Shown: positions 16,201-24,407 of the stretch, piece by piece
How positions within the stretch are numbered: the stretch's first letter is position 1
Layout of the letters: the number at the start of each line of letters is the position of its first letter
NCBI RefSeq assembly: GCF_009689585.1
Contig: NZ_AP018694.1
Coordinates: forward strand, 992,001-1,056,000
Source of the DNA: Aquipluma nitroreducens
GTDB taxonomy: Bacteria > Bacteroidota > Bacteroidia > Bacteroidales > Prolixibacteraceae
Length of the DNA stretch: 64,000 nt
Direction: 5' to 3'
Position numbers and translations under genes: made by a program
The notes under the pieces: generated by a model
Told to the model about the DNA's origin: nothing
The model's database searches: none
Seen by the model: only the letters and a program-made list of their open reading frames with translations

Positions 16201-17693
16201 CTACCATTGAAGCGTTTATTCAGGATATCGCCAGCTAACTCAATATTTTTGTACTGGTAATCATTCAGCATCAAACTGTCGATCCGACCCGAAACGGAAG
16301 CGCTAAAATCATGCGTTTTCTGGTTCAGTAATCCTTTCACATCACCATTAAATGTAATGTGGTCGAGAATATCAGACTGAACCAATTCTCCGAGTTGAAA
16401 ATTCACTGTTTTCAACTTTCCGTTCATTTTTAACTTTTCTCCTGCTGAAGGGACAAAAGAGATGTCGGTAGTTAAAACGCCCCATTTCGATTTGAATGTT
16501 CCATATGCAACAAAATCGCTGAGGAATCCGGTAAAGTTTCCATTGTATTCAATAACGCCAGCCCGAATAAGCTGAGATGGTAACTTTAATTGCGTGAGCG
16601 GAAAATCATCGGGAAGCTTCACCTGACTCAGTTCGTTCAAGTCAGCAAACGACTGTTTAAGATCGATGTGCATGTACGTATTTTCAATATCAGGCAATCC
16701 ACTCAGTCGGATATCAAAAGCCAAACGAGTATTTTCCCTGATACTCAACTCGATGTTCTTACCTTTCAGATCGGCCAAATTTCCGGAAGCTTGCCCCGAA
16801 ACTTCAATATTTTCGTCCATTCCCTTCAGCGAAGGAACTAAAAGGCCAACATCCTTCAGACTAACCACCGACCTTTTCAGGTCGAGATTAACTTTTAGTT
16901 TCTTAAAATCGAGTCCGGATCCTATCTTACTTTTATCGACATACAGGTTTGCCTCTGTAATTTCAGAATGTGGTGTCTTCGCATGAAGTTGCGTTATTAT
17001 TAAAGAATCGGGAGTGGACAGAAAATTGGCTGAGAAATCTTCGAGCTTAAATTCTTTTTGATCGTTAAGCTCAAATTTATTGATTCTAAAACCAATATTT
17101 TCAGCCAAAACCTTTATTCCAGAAACCGCAAAAGAAATATCATCCAGAAAAATCTTATGTGCCCCAGCGCTATCCGCATATGCATAATTTATTTTGGCAT
17201 CATTAAAATCAAATTTATTTACGACAAAATCATAGCTGGTATTCAGGCTATCGGTCTTTACGGTGTCCTTCTGTCCAAATAAATCCAACAGAAATTGATA
17301 ATTCGGGTCTCCTGTCGAATCCGTATTAACGTTCAGGTATGTTTGATCAAGTTTGAGCTGATCAATACTTACATAACGTTTTTTGATACTGAAAGAATCG
17401 ATACTGGCAACTAGTTCATGAACAAATAAAAGTGAATCGTGTTTTTGATCTTCAACCAAGACATCTTTGAGTTTAACTTCATCAAAAAAAGTAATGGAAA
17501 CTCCTTGAATAGTGATGTTTGTATTTAATTCAGCAGATAGTTTCAGCGCTAATTTTTGGGCAAGATAAGTCTGTACTGCCGGACTCTGAAGAATGAGCCA
17601 GGAAGAAAAAAGAAGGACGAAAACCGTACCCAGTATTGGCAACCCTATTTTAAGTGTTTTTTTGATAATTTTGTGCCTCGAATTTGAATACAA
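13251..17693 (-). CDS. tamB: TamB-like translocation and assembly module protein (DUF490)
   Basis: A 1480-residue envelope protein anchored by one N-terminal helix (about 15-33), then a very long region of beta-strand repeats typical of the AsmA/TamB superfamily of bridge-like lipid-transport proteins. The C-terminal 400 residues are the DUF490 domain: segments such as GTYTVEQGDYLFTLQNVINKKFEIQQGGTIEWNGDPE and the later LSLLVLGKF are family signatures in shape. It probably spans the periplasm and helps outer-membrane assembly. It is divergent from tsaD across 74 bp. The gene order is plain and no partner BamA/TamA gene is adjacent. Confidence 0.9.
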   Translation of the reverse strand: MYSNSRHKIIKKTLKIGLPILGTVFVLLFSSWLILQSPAVQTYLAQKLALKLSAELNTNITIQGVSITFFDEVKLKDVLVEDQKHDSLLFVHELVASIDSFSIKKRYVSIDQLKLDQTYLNVNTDSTGDPNYQFLLDLFGQKDTVKTDSLNTSYDFVVNKFDFNDAKINYAYADSAGAHKIFLDDISFAVSGIKVLAENIGFRINKFELNDQKEFKLEDFSANFLSTPDSLIITQLHAKTPHSEITEANLYVDKSKIGSGLDFKKLKVNLDLKRSVVSLKDVGLLVPSLKGMDENIEVSGQASGNLADLKGKNIELSIRENTRLAFDIRLSGLPDIENTYMHIDLKQSFADLNELSQVKLPDDFPLTQLKLPSQLIRAGVIEYNGNFTGFLSDFVAYGTFKSKWGVLTTDISFVPSAGEKLKMNGKLKTVNFQLGELVQSDILDHITFNGDVKGLLNQKTHDFSASVSGRIDSLMLNDYQYKNIELAGDILNKRFNGSLVADDPNLKFHFDGEFDLNVPVPVFNFNMLVEKANLKALKLVSGFKQSAVSFAMNANFTGNNIDNLAGSIHFKEGVYQNENGLLSFDNFDLKTFNENEPVLQVRSDFLDADIRGQYQLHNLHNSVLKIITNYLPSSGLKYPDQPTTNNFDFRFNLKDINRFTRVLLPELKMETGEIEGSINSEKNTLTVNASFPEIKYQTAVLRKFTVNLTGDSKLYMRNKVEEFDLGEQFKVHNLSLISEAEDDVMDSKLAWNNFDDVSYSGSINTSTKFFAQKNRPHVEISVKPTRLYLADSLWQINSALITVDSTLIKINKLRLSSKGQSVTADGSINKNQSDKLNLIFNQIDLRSLDRLTGEDLELKGELDGTLSLFDIYQKALFLSDLKVGNLSLLGQPIGDANIQSRWDRDAQEIDVDLLVKSKEQNLLHAFGIYNPGKDSLSVYTNFDHFSLLILQPLMGSSFANFHGDATGKVWIHGPSGHIQHDGALFAANAGLMLSDLQANYNLNDSVRFSGDKIIFPDIKIQDDYGNSGVFSGSIQHQTFSKMIYDMTIKTNKILAINTTPQINEQFYGKLFGSGIVRITGKGAQVLINGAARTEKGTEMNISLEYEGDAQQYDFLNFVTHGYQPKIPLYIAPVSNSDVQIKLDVEVTPEAKAQLIYNSKIGDVIRSQGTGNLQVSIDNDYNISLFGTYTVEQGDYLFTLQNVINKKFEIQQGGTIEWNGDPEVATVNLNAIYRLKASLSDLFASNGTDINANYNQRIPVLCKINLTQNLSNPAIKFDIELPSTDDRTRDDVNQYISSEEDMNKQILSLLVLGKFYTPEYLRGSYAGANNNVVGSTASELFSNQLSNWLSKISNDFDVGVNYRPGNQITNDEIELALSTQMFNDRVSINGNIGNNSSQRTSANSNGLVGDADVNVKLTNNGKLQLKAYNHANNNLIYETSPYTQGVGLSYREDFNNFKELWQKMKSIFKKKNSRPVGAKTK

Positions 17694-17767
17694 AATAATA
17701 CAAATACCCGAATAAAAACCAGTCTGTTCATGAATTAAACGAATGTTCAGGCTTTTTATTGATACTA

Positions 17768-18805
17768 ATGAACAAAGAAAAGGACATCTTCATTTTAGGA
17801 ATCGAATCATCATGCGATGATACTTCGGCTTCGGTTCTACAGAATGGCGTTTTGCTTTCAAATATCATTGCAGGGCAAAAGGTTCACGAAGCATACGGAG
17901 GCGTGGTCCCGGAACTTGCCAGCCGCGCACATCAACAAAACATTGTTCCGGTGGTCGATCAGGCCATTAAGCAGGCTGGCCTCAAAAATGAGGACATCAC
18001 AGCAATTGCTTTTACCCGTGGTCCAGGATTATTGGGTTCGTTGTTGGTTGGAACTTCTTTCGCCAAAGGGTTTTCGCTTGCAACAGGCGCACCGATGATT
18101 GAAATCAACCACCTTCAGGCACACGTTCTGGCACATTTTATTCAGGAAAAAGACACACCATACGATCCTCCAAAGTTCCCATTCCTATGTTTGTTGGTTT
18201 CGGGTGGCAATTCGCAGATTATTTTGGTGAAAGATTACCTCGACATGGAAGTGATTGGCCAAACCATTGACGATGCTGCCGGTGAGGCATTTGACAAATG
18301 CGCCAAAGTAATGGGTCTTCCCTACCCCGGAGGTCCGTTTGTCGATAAGCTGGCTAAAGAGGGCAATCCGGATGCTTTTAAATTCTCAAAACCACGCATT
18401 CAGAACTTCGATTATAGTTTCAGCGGATTAAAAACAAGTTTTCTGTACTTCCTTCGCGACCAACTGAAAGAAAACGAAAACTTCATTGAAGAACGAAAAG
18501 CCGACTTGTGTGCTTCGTTGCAAAAAACGATTATCGATATTTTGCTCGATAAACTGATTAAAGCGGCCAAAGAAACCGGCATCAACGAAATTACTGTTGC
18601 AGGCGGTGTTTCGGCCAATTCAGGATTACGAAATGCACTGATGGAGACTGCGGCAAAACGTCGCTGGAAAATGCACATCCCTAAATTTGCGTTCACCACC
18701 GACAATGCAGCCATGATTGCAATGACCGGACATTTCAAATATTTGAAAGGTGAGTTTATCGGAATGGATGCTGTTCCTTTTGCACGAATGGACATAAAAG
18801 TGTAA
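17768..18805 (+). CDS. tsaD: tRNA N6-adenosine threonylcarbamoyltransferase
   Basis: A 345-residue enzyme that transfers threonylcarbamoyl to A37 of ANN-reading tRNAs together with TsaB/TsaE. The ASKHA-fold start ILGIESSCDDTS, the metal-binding HLQAH (H115, H119), GPGLLGSLLVG, LVSGGNSQ, and the C-terminal VAGGVSANSGLR and TDNAAMIA motifs are all present. The ATG at 17768 is preferred to a TTG three codons earlier because it gives the usual N-terminus. It is divergent from tamB and followed directly by a strong terminator. Confidence 0.97.
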   Translation: MNKEKDIFILGIESSCDDTSASVLQNGVLLSNIIAGQKVHEAYGGVVPELASRAHQQNIVPVVDQAIKQAGLKNEDITAIAFTRGPGLLGSLLVGTSFAKGFSLATGAPMIEINHLQAHVLAHFIQEKDTPYDPPKFPFLCLLVSGGNSQIILVKDYLDMEVIGQTIDDAAGEAFDKCAKVMGLPYPGGPFVDKLAKEGNPDAFKFSKPRIQNFDYSFSGLKTSFLYFLRDQLKENENFIEERKADLCASLQKTIIDILLDKLIKAAKETGINEITVAGGVSANSGLRNALMETAAKRRWKMHIPKFAFTTDNAAMIAMTGHFKYLKGEFIGMDAVPFARMDIKV

Positions 18806-18809
18806 AAAA

Positions 18810-18840
18810 AAGGGAGTAGAGAACTAAAATCTACTCCCTT
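18810..18840 (+). terminator. Intrinsic terminator of tsaD
   Basis: AAGGGAGTAGA pairs with TCTACTCCCTT (11 bp) around GAACTAAAA, followed by TTTTC. Confidence 0.9.
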
Positions 18841-19048
18841 TTTTCTTGTAATAAGTTCAACCAGATTTCAATTTTATTAAGCTAAGTGCGTCCTCTGAGG
18901 CAACCTTGTTTTACTTTTCGTCTCAGATGTTGTATTAAATATTTTATCAATTATGGTTTCTTTACCGATTTGGATGAATAAATAAAGAGAGGAATGCAGT
19001 GAAGATATCTGGATTAGTAAAGTTACTTCGAATGGAAATACAAAACAA

Positions 19049-19081
19049 AAATGCCTGAATTTCAATGAAATTCAGGCATTT
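19049..19081 (-). terminator. Terminator of tRNA-Ser(UGA)
   Basis: A perfect 15-bp stem, AAATGCCTGAATTTC against GAAATTCAGGCATTT, with loop AAT, lies just 3' of the minus-strand tRNA. Confidence 0.8.
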
Positions 19082-19088
19082 AGACTTG

Positions 19089-19175
19089 CGGAGAGAGAGG
19101 GATTCGAACCCCCGGACCGCTCACACGGTCAACGGTTTTCAAGACCGCCGCGTTCGACCACTCTGCCATCTCTCC
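19089..19175 (-). tRNA. tRNA-Ser (anticodon UGA)
   Basis: 87 nt. The acceptor GGAGAGA pairs with TCTCTCC, the anticodon loop reads CTTGAAA (UGA), a long variable arm (GACCGTGTGAGCGGTC) marks a class II tRNA, and the T-arm has GGTTCGAATCC. CCA is not encoded. Confidence 0.95.
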
Positions 19176-19428
19176 AAACGCGGTGGCAAAAGTAGAACAT
19201 TTTTTTAGACTACAAAAACATTTGTTAAAAAAAGTCAGGAAATAATTTTAAAAAAAACTTTAGATAAGGGTTGCTTTTTTGAATCAGAATTAGGAATTTA
19301 GTATCATATTAAAATTAACCATTTGAAAGTATTGATTTTATTAAGGTTATTGCTTTTTTAGGTTGCCTTTATTTCATAAATTCGAATGATTTTAATTCAG
19401 ATATTTTTAACCTTAAACAAGTTTTCTT

Positions 19429-19698
19429 ATGAACAAAGCACAATTAATCGATGCAATTGCTGAAAAAGCTGGTTTAACAAAAGCAGATGCTAAAAAAGCA
19501 TTAGATGCTTTCGTTGATGCCACATCTGATGCCTTAAAAAATGGCGATCGTGTAGCTCTTATTGGATTTGGCTCTTTCTCAGTTGCTTCGCGCAGCGCAA
19601 GGACCGGCAGAAACCCACAATCTGGTGCAACAATTGAAATCCCTGAAAAGAAAGTTGTTAAATTTAAACCAGGTGCTGAATTAGCTGATACTATCTAG
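19429..19698 (+). CDS. HU-family DNA-binding protein
   Basis: An 89-residue HU/IHF-type protein: MNKAQLIDAIAEKAGLTKADAKKALDAF at the start, the GFGSF turn (about 46-50) and the arm SARTGRNPQSGATIEIP with the DNA-kinking proline. It compacts DNA as a dimer. It is a single gene with its own terminator, and the upstream 253 bp hold only AT-rich DNA and presumably its promoter. Confidence 0.96.
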   Translation: MNKAQLIDAIAEKAGLTKADAKKALDAFVDATSDALKNGDRVALIGFGSFSVASRSARTGRNPQSGATIEIPEKKVVKFKPGAELADTI

Positions 19699-19718
19699 TA
19701 TTTTCCTGAAAAATTTAC

Positions 19719-19757
19719 AAAGGGGACGCATTTCAATAGTGCGCCCCTTTTTTTTAT
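19719..19757 (+). terminator. Intrinsic terminator of the HU gene
   Basis: AAAGGGGACGCA pairs with TGCGCCCCTTT (one bulged A), followed by a long T run that merges with the next promoter box. Confidence 0.85.
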
Positions 19758-19762
19758 CTTTG
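19755..19762 (+). promoter_or_regulatory. Candidate -7 promoter box of trmH
   Basis: TATCTTTG matches TAnnTTTG 19 bp before the trmH ATG and overlaps the tail of the HU terminator. No TTG at -33. Confidence 0.4.
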
Positions 19763-19781
19763 CTTCCCCAAAAAAGATATC

Positions 19782-20456
19782 ATGGATGCCGACTTGATTC
19801 AGTTTCTTTCAGGATTTATTACTCCCGAAAGACTTACTTTATTTAATAAAATACTCTCTCAGCGAACGAATTACCTGACAGTTGTACTTGAAGATTTGTA
19901 CCAGACTCAGAATACCAGTGCAGTAGTTCGCACTGCCGATTGTTTCGGCATTCAAAATGTTCATGTCATTGAAAATAAGCACGCTTTTGAGGTTAATCCC
20001 GATGTGGTGCGTGGTGCAAGCAATTGGGTTTCGGTAATCCAACACAATGGTACCGCGATGAATACTCCGGAAGCACTTCAGAAATTACGAAGTGAGGGTT
20101 ATCGGATAGTTGTTGCAACTCCACACGATCATGATGTTGCTTTGGAGAATTTTGATCTGGAAAAAGGAAAAGCCGCCATTGTTTTTGGTTGCGAACGTCC
20201 CGGACTTACCGAATGGGCCATGAAAGAGGCCGACGAATACATGAAAATCCCGATGGTTGGCTTTACCGAAAGCCTGAATGTTTCGGTTGCAGTAGCGGTA
20301 ACTTTACATCATTTGACCCACCAACTTCGTAATCACACTGACATTGATTGGCATTTGACTGATATCGAAAAACAAGAAATACTACTCAATTGGCTTCGCA
20401 CGTCGATAAAACGGGTAGATTTACTCGAAGCGAAATTTGAAGAATTGAATAAATAA
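19782..20456 (+). CDS. trmH: tRNA (guanosine-18-2'-O)-methyltransferase, SpoU/TrmH family
   Basis: A 224-residue SPOUT-fold methyltransferase expected to methylate G18 of tRNA with S-adenosylmethionine. The three SpoU motifs are NTSAVVRTADCFG (with the catalytic Arg), IVFGCERPGLT, and IPMVGFTESLNVSVAVAVTL (knot and cofactor site). The C-terminal extension of about 40 residues matches TrmH rather than RlmB. The stop is 8 bp before the dipeptidyl peptidase gene, so the two form an operon. Confidence 0.9.
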   Translation: MDADLIQFLSGFITPERLTLFNKILSQRTNYLTVVLEDLYQTQNTSAVVRTADCFGIQNVHVIENKHAFEVNPDVVRGASNWVSVIQHNGTAMNTPEALQKLRSEGYRIVVATPHDHDVALENFDLEKGKAAIVFGCERPGLTEWAMKEADEYMKIPMVGFTESLNVSVAVAVTLHHLTHQLRNHTDIDWHLTDIEKQEILLNWLRTSIKRVDLLEAKFEELNK

Positions 20457-20464
20457 CTGAAGAC

Positions 20465-22423
20465 ATGGACGTATTTGCTGAAAAGTTTGCCGACATCAAG
20501 ATATTGCGATACTCGGTTCCTGAGTTCGAAAAACTGACTTTAAACCAAAAGATATACATCTATTATCTTTCGCAGGCAGCGCTTTGTGGCCGCGATATCT
20601 TGTGGGATCAGAATAATCGCCACAATTTGGCTATTCGTAAAGTTGTTGAAACGATTTACAAGTCTTTCAAAGGCAATCGTGAAACCACGGAATTTCAGCA
20701 ATTCGTGATTTACCTGAAAAGGGTTTGGTTTTCAAGCGGAATCCATCATCATTATTCAACCGAGAAAATACCGGCTGGTTTTTCTGAGGCTTATTTTAAT
20801 AAACTTGTGGTGCAATCCGATTGGGCTAGCTTTAAGTCGCCTTCTGAAAAAAGTTTCGAAGCGATCATTCCGGAAATTAAAAAGGTCATTTTTGATCCGG
20901 AAACAGAAAGAAAGCGGGTGAATCTGGATTCAGAAAAGGATCTCCTTGTTTCTTCAAGCAATAACTATTACCAGAACGTGAAACAAGCCGAAGCCGAAAA
21001 GTTCTATGCAGATTTGAAATTGACTGCCGGTCAGGAACCGGTTTCTTTTGGCCTGAATTCGACATTGATAAAAGAAGACGGTCAATTGAAGGAAAAGGTT
21101 TGGAAATTAAATGGCAAATACGGGAAAGCCATTGAGCAGATCATTTTCTGGTTGGAAAAAGGGAAAGACTATGCCGAAAATGATCTTCAGAAAAAATACA
21201 TCGGTTCTTTGATCGAATATTATACCACAGGGGATTTGGCAAAATTTGATGAATACAGCATCGACTGGGCGCTGGAACAGGCTGGCCATGTTGATTTCGT
21301 AAACGGGTTTATTGAAGTTTATGGCGATCCGTTGGGCATCAAAGGTAGTTGGGAGTCAATTGTAAATTACAAAGATCGGGAAGCCACCAAGCGAGCCACT
21401 ATTTTAAGCGAAAATGCGCAGTGGTTTGAAGATCATTCGCCGGTTTCACCTGAATTTAAGAAGGCGGAAGTGAAAGGCGTTAGTGCAAAAGTGATCAACG
21501 TGGCAATTTTAGCGGGAGATTGCTACCCGGCAACGCCAATCGGAATCAATTTGCCCAATGCTGAATGGATTCGTGAAACTTATGGATCAAAATCTGTGAC
21601 CATCGAAAACATTACTCAAGCTTATTTCCTCGATTCGATGGGCAATGGAATGCTCGAAGAATTTGCCGGTTCCGCAGAAGAAATTGAACGGGCTAAACAA
21701 TACGGTTACCTGGCCGGAAACCTGCACACCGACCTGCACGAATGCCTGGGACACGGTTCAGGAAAAGTTTTGGAAGGAGTAAATACCGATGTTTTAAAGA
21801 ATTATTATTCGACCATTGAAGAGACAAGAGCCGATCTTTTTGCCTTGCATTACATCATGGATGAGAAATTAGTGCAATTGGGGTTGGTTCCTTCCATCGA
21901 AGCCGCGAAGGCTGAATTTGATGCTTATTTGCGTAATGGACTGCTAACCCAACTGACGCGCATAGAACCTGGGAAAGACATTGAAGAGTCGCACATGCGC
22001 AACCGCCAATTAATTTCCCGTTGGGCTTATGAAGCAGGGAAAGCGCAAAATGTGGTCGAATTTATTTATTCTAAAGGAAAAACTTTTGTCAGGATTAATG
22101 ATTATCAAGAGTTGCGGAGCTTATTTGGTCAACTTTTGAAAGAAATTCAGCGAATTAAATCGGAAGGCGATTTTGAAGCTGCCCGTAATTTGGTCGAGAA
22201 CTTTGGAGTAAAAGTTGACCGTCAATTACATGAAGAAGTACTGGAGCGTTTTAAAAAGCTTGATTTGGCTCCATACGCTGGATTTTTAAATCCGGTTTAT
22301 GAGCTTAAAACCTGGCCTTGCGGTACTCCAAACGATGTGCTAATCAATTACGATGAAGATTACACTTCACAAATGTTGAGATACAGTAAAGAATTTGGCT
22401 TTTTGCCGATGGAGAATGACTAA
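20465..22423 (+). CDS. Dipeptidyl peptidase III (M49 family)
   Basis: A 652-residue zinc peptidase that removes dipeptides from peptide N-termini. The M49 zinc motif HEXXGH is present as HECLGH (H425), and the third ligand motif EETRAD follows about 28 residues later. The HECLGH version is the one known from Bacteroides DPP III. The absence of a signal peptide suggests a cytoplasmic enzyme. It follows trmH by 8 bp. Past its stop is a short region of GTCATTAGTCATT-type sequence and then the 21-bp repeat array. Confidence 0.93.
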   Translation: MDVFAEKFADIKILRYSVPEFEKLTLNQKIYIYYLSQAALCGRDILWDQNNRHNLAIRKVVETIYKSFKGNRETTEFQQFVIYLKRVWFSSGIHHHYSTEKIPAGFSEAYFNKLVVQSDWASFKSPSEKSFEAIIPEIKKVIFDPETERKRVNLDSEKDLLVSSSNNYYQNVKQAEAEKFYADLKLTAGQEPVSFGLNSTLIKEDGQLKEKVWKLNGKYGKAIEQIIFWLEKGKDYAENDLQKKYIGSLIEYYTTGDLAKFDEYSIDWALEQAGHVDFVNGFIEVYGDPLGIKGSWESIVNYKDREATKRATILSENAQWFEDHSPVSPEFKKAEVKGVSAKVINVAILAGDCYPATPIGINLPNAEWIRETYGSKSVTIENITQAYFLDSMGNGMLEEFAGSAEEIERAKQYGYLAGNLHTDLHECLGHGSGKVLEGVNTDVLKNYYSTIEETRADLFALHYIMDEKLVQLGLVPSIEAAKAEFDAYLRNGLLTQLTRIEPGKDIEESHMRNRQLISRWAYEAGKAQNVVEFIYSKGKTFVRINDYQELRSLFGQLLKEIQRIKSEGDFEAARNLVENFGVKVDRQLHEEVLERFKKLDLAPYAGFLNPVYELKTWPCGTPNDVLINYDEDYTSQMLRYSKEFGFLPMEND

Positions 22424-22517
22424 CAGAGGAAATAGTCATTAGTCATTGCGAAAATAGAGTCGAATTGATGTTTACCAGCCCCTAATAAAGTTCGCAAGCG
22501 TCTGATCGGCGATCAAT

Positions 22518-22727
22518 AACATCTTGCACCCGTTCAACAATATCTTGAAGGCATTCAACGACATCTTAATGCCGTTCAAAACAATCTTAACGACGTTCGA
22601 AGGCATCTTAAAGGCATTCAAGAGCATCTTAACATCGTTCGAAGGCATCTTAACGGCGTTCGAAGGCATCTTAATGACGTGCAATAGCGACTTAACAGCA
22701 TTCAATGGTGTCTGAACATTGTTCAGG
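22518..22727. repeat. Degenerate 21-bp tandem repeat array, 10 units
   Basis: Ten consecutive 21-bp units of the general form (g/a)gcatcttaa-ngncgttcnan fill 22518-22727 between two convergent genes. Because 21 is seven codons, both strands read as heptad repeats: plus strand F-x-x-I-L-x-x (22524-22715), minus strand (N/A)-x-V/F-K-M-x-x (22472-22705). Neither frame has a recognised protein family or a convincing start. Units differ from one another at several positions. It may be a repetitive short protein gene, a structured RNA or a minisatellite. Confidence 0.75.
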
Positions 22728-22748
22728 AACCTCTTACCTACAATCGTC

Positions 22749-24215
22749 TTACGATTTAAACCAATCCTTCACCACTTCGGCGTATTGATTTTCATTTTTA
22801 TGCCTGTAGATATTTTCCTTCGGGAAATAGGTGTAATCCGCAGCATATTTTTCATGATTGGTAACAATATCGCGAAGCGCCTGAATGAATATTTCAATTT
22901 CGTGATTGGTTGTGGTTGGATGCAACGACCAACGCACCCAGCCTGGCTTCAGGGATAAATCGCCCTGATTAATTCTGCAAGTAATTTCATCTGATAATTC
23001 GTGACTCACTTCAAGCAAAATATGGCCGTAAGTTCCGGCACAGGCGCAACCTCCACGCACCTGAATGCCGTGCAAATCGTTCAGCAATTTCACCAGTAAA
23101 TTATAATGAATAGCTACCACGTAAAAGGAGATAATCCCCAAACGGTCGCGATGGGCGCTATCCATGATCTTTACTTCAGGAATGCTGTCGAGTCCGGCGA
23201 ATGCAATTTTAAGCAATTCATTTTCGCGCTGATGAATGTTTTCGACGCCCATTTTCTCTTTCAGCCTGATGCAAAGTGCGGTTCTGATGTTCTGTAGAAA
23301 CCCCGGGGTCCCGCCATCTTCGCGGACTTCAATGTTGTCGACGTATTTATAGTCACCCCACGGATTGGTCCAATCAACGGTTCCGCCACCAGGCTGATCA
23401 GGTACTGAGTTGTGATACATCGATTGATCAAAAACTAAAACTCCGGAAGAACCCGGGCCTCCCAGAAATTTGTGTGGCGAGAACATGACGGCATCCAGTT
23501 TTTCCAATGGATCTTCCGGATGCATATCAATCTGATCGTATGGCGCTGAGGCGGCGAAATCGACAAAAGCCACACCGCCGTTTTCGTGCATAATTTTGGC
23601 CATTTCATAATAGGGAGTGCGAATACCTGTAACGTTGGAGCATGCGGTAAACGAGCCAATTTTAAATGGGCGATCTTTATATTCTTCCAGTTTTTTTCGA
23701 AGATTATCCGGAGATACCTGCATGTTTTTATCCGGATCAATAATAACCACATCGGCGTTGGTTTCGTACCAACTGGTGTGATTCGAATGGTGTTCCATGT
23801 GCGTGATAAAAACCACAGGTCTTTCGCGCTGTGACAGACACCCTGTATGATTAACCTTTCCGCAGTATTTAAGACCAAGCATGCGCTGAAATTTGTTGAT
23901 TACTGCTGTCATTCCTGAACCTGCGGTAATAATAATATCGTTTGGCCCTGCATTCACATGCGCTTTAATGATTTGCTGCGACTGATGGTAGGCATGAGTC
24001 ATTAAAGCTCCGGTCTCGCTGGTTTCGGAATGTGTATTTCCAACAAAAGGACCAAAAACTTCGGTGATTTGCTTTTCTATCGGTCGGTAAAGACGCCCAC
24101 TGGCAATCCAGTCGGCATAAATTATTTTTTTTTCACCAAAGGGCGATTTGAAATATTGATCGATACCAATAATTTCTTTCCGGAACGAATCAAAATACGA
24201 TTCAAGGTTTGTCAT
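22749..24215 (-). CDS. Class V aminotransferase, SufS-like cysteine desulfurase family
   Basis: A 488-residue PLP enzyme. Aspartate and histidine of the cofactor site (VAFVDFAASAPY), the PLP lysine in FSPHKFLGGPG (about 248) and a cysteine loop RGGCACAGTYGH (about 390) resemble cysteine desulfurases, but it is about 80 residues longer than SufS, with extra C-terminal sequence ending in a Tyr/Asn-rich tail. No suf genes are adjacent. It may act on cysteine or another sulfur or selenium amino acid, and the exact substrate is not determined. It is divergent from htpG. Confidence 0.8.
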   Translation of the reverse strand: MTNLESYFDSFRKEIIGIDQYFKSPFGEKKIIYADWIASGRLYRPIEKQITEVFGPFVGNTHSETSETGALMTHAYHQSQQIIKAHVNAGPNDIIITAGSGMTAVINKFQRMLGLKYCGKVNHTGCLSQRERPVVFITHMEHHSNHTSWYETNADVVIIDPDKNMQVSPDNLRKKLEEYKDRPFKIGSFTACSNVTGIRTPYYEMAKIMHENGGVAFVDFAASAPYDQIDMHPEDPLEKLDAVMFSPHKFLGGPGSSGVLVFDQSMYHNSVPDQPGGGTVDWTNPWGDYKYVDNIEVREDGGTPGFLQNIRTALCIRLKEKMGVENIHQRENELLKIAFAGLDSIPEVKIMDSAHRDRLGIISFYVVAIHYNLLVKLLNDLHGIQVRGGCACAGTYGHILLEVSHELSDEITCRINQGDLSLKPGWVRWSLHPTTTNHEIEIFIQALRDIVTNHEKYAADYTYFPKENIYRHKNENQYAEVVKDWFKS

Positions 24216-24284
24216 GATTTTCGTGTATTCAAAATGCGTTGCAAAATAAACTCTTTCCGTCAGATAAAAAGAGAATAATATCAG

Positions 24285-24344
24285 TTTTTGTCACCTCAAA
24301 AATAGTGTATCTGTCAATCTTGGTGACAAAAAGTCATTTTTGAG
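24285..24344. promoter_or_regulatory. Nested inverted repeats upstream of htpG
   Basis: TTTTTGTCACC (24285-24295) is matched perfectly by GGTGACAAAAA (24322-24332), and CTCAAAAAT (24295-24303) by ATTTTTGAG (24336-24344). Each half alone is also palindromic (TTTTTG-N6-CAAAAA and CAAAAA-N4-TTTTTG). The block ends 63 bp before the htpG ATG and 70 bp from the divergent desulfurase start. This looks like a two-site operator for a stress regulator. It is not CIRCE or HAIR. Confidence 0.55.
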
Positions 24345-24407
24345 TCGTGGTATAGTCTTTGAAAATTCAACGCTCATAAAATGAAGTTTAACTAAAAATA
24401 TAAAACA

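Noticed and set aside
22472-22715. Two heptad-repeat frames, one on each strand, as genes
   Set aside because: Both are forced by the 21-bp period and lack homology or a clear start; kept as a repeat.
22518-22727. CRISPR array
   Set aside because: Units are contiguous and degenerate with no unique spacers, and no cas gene is near.
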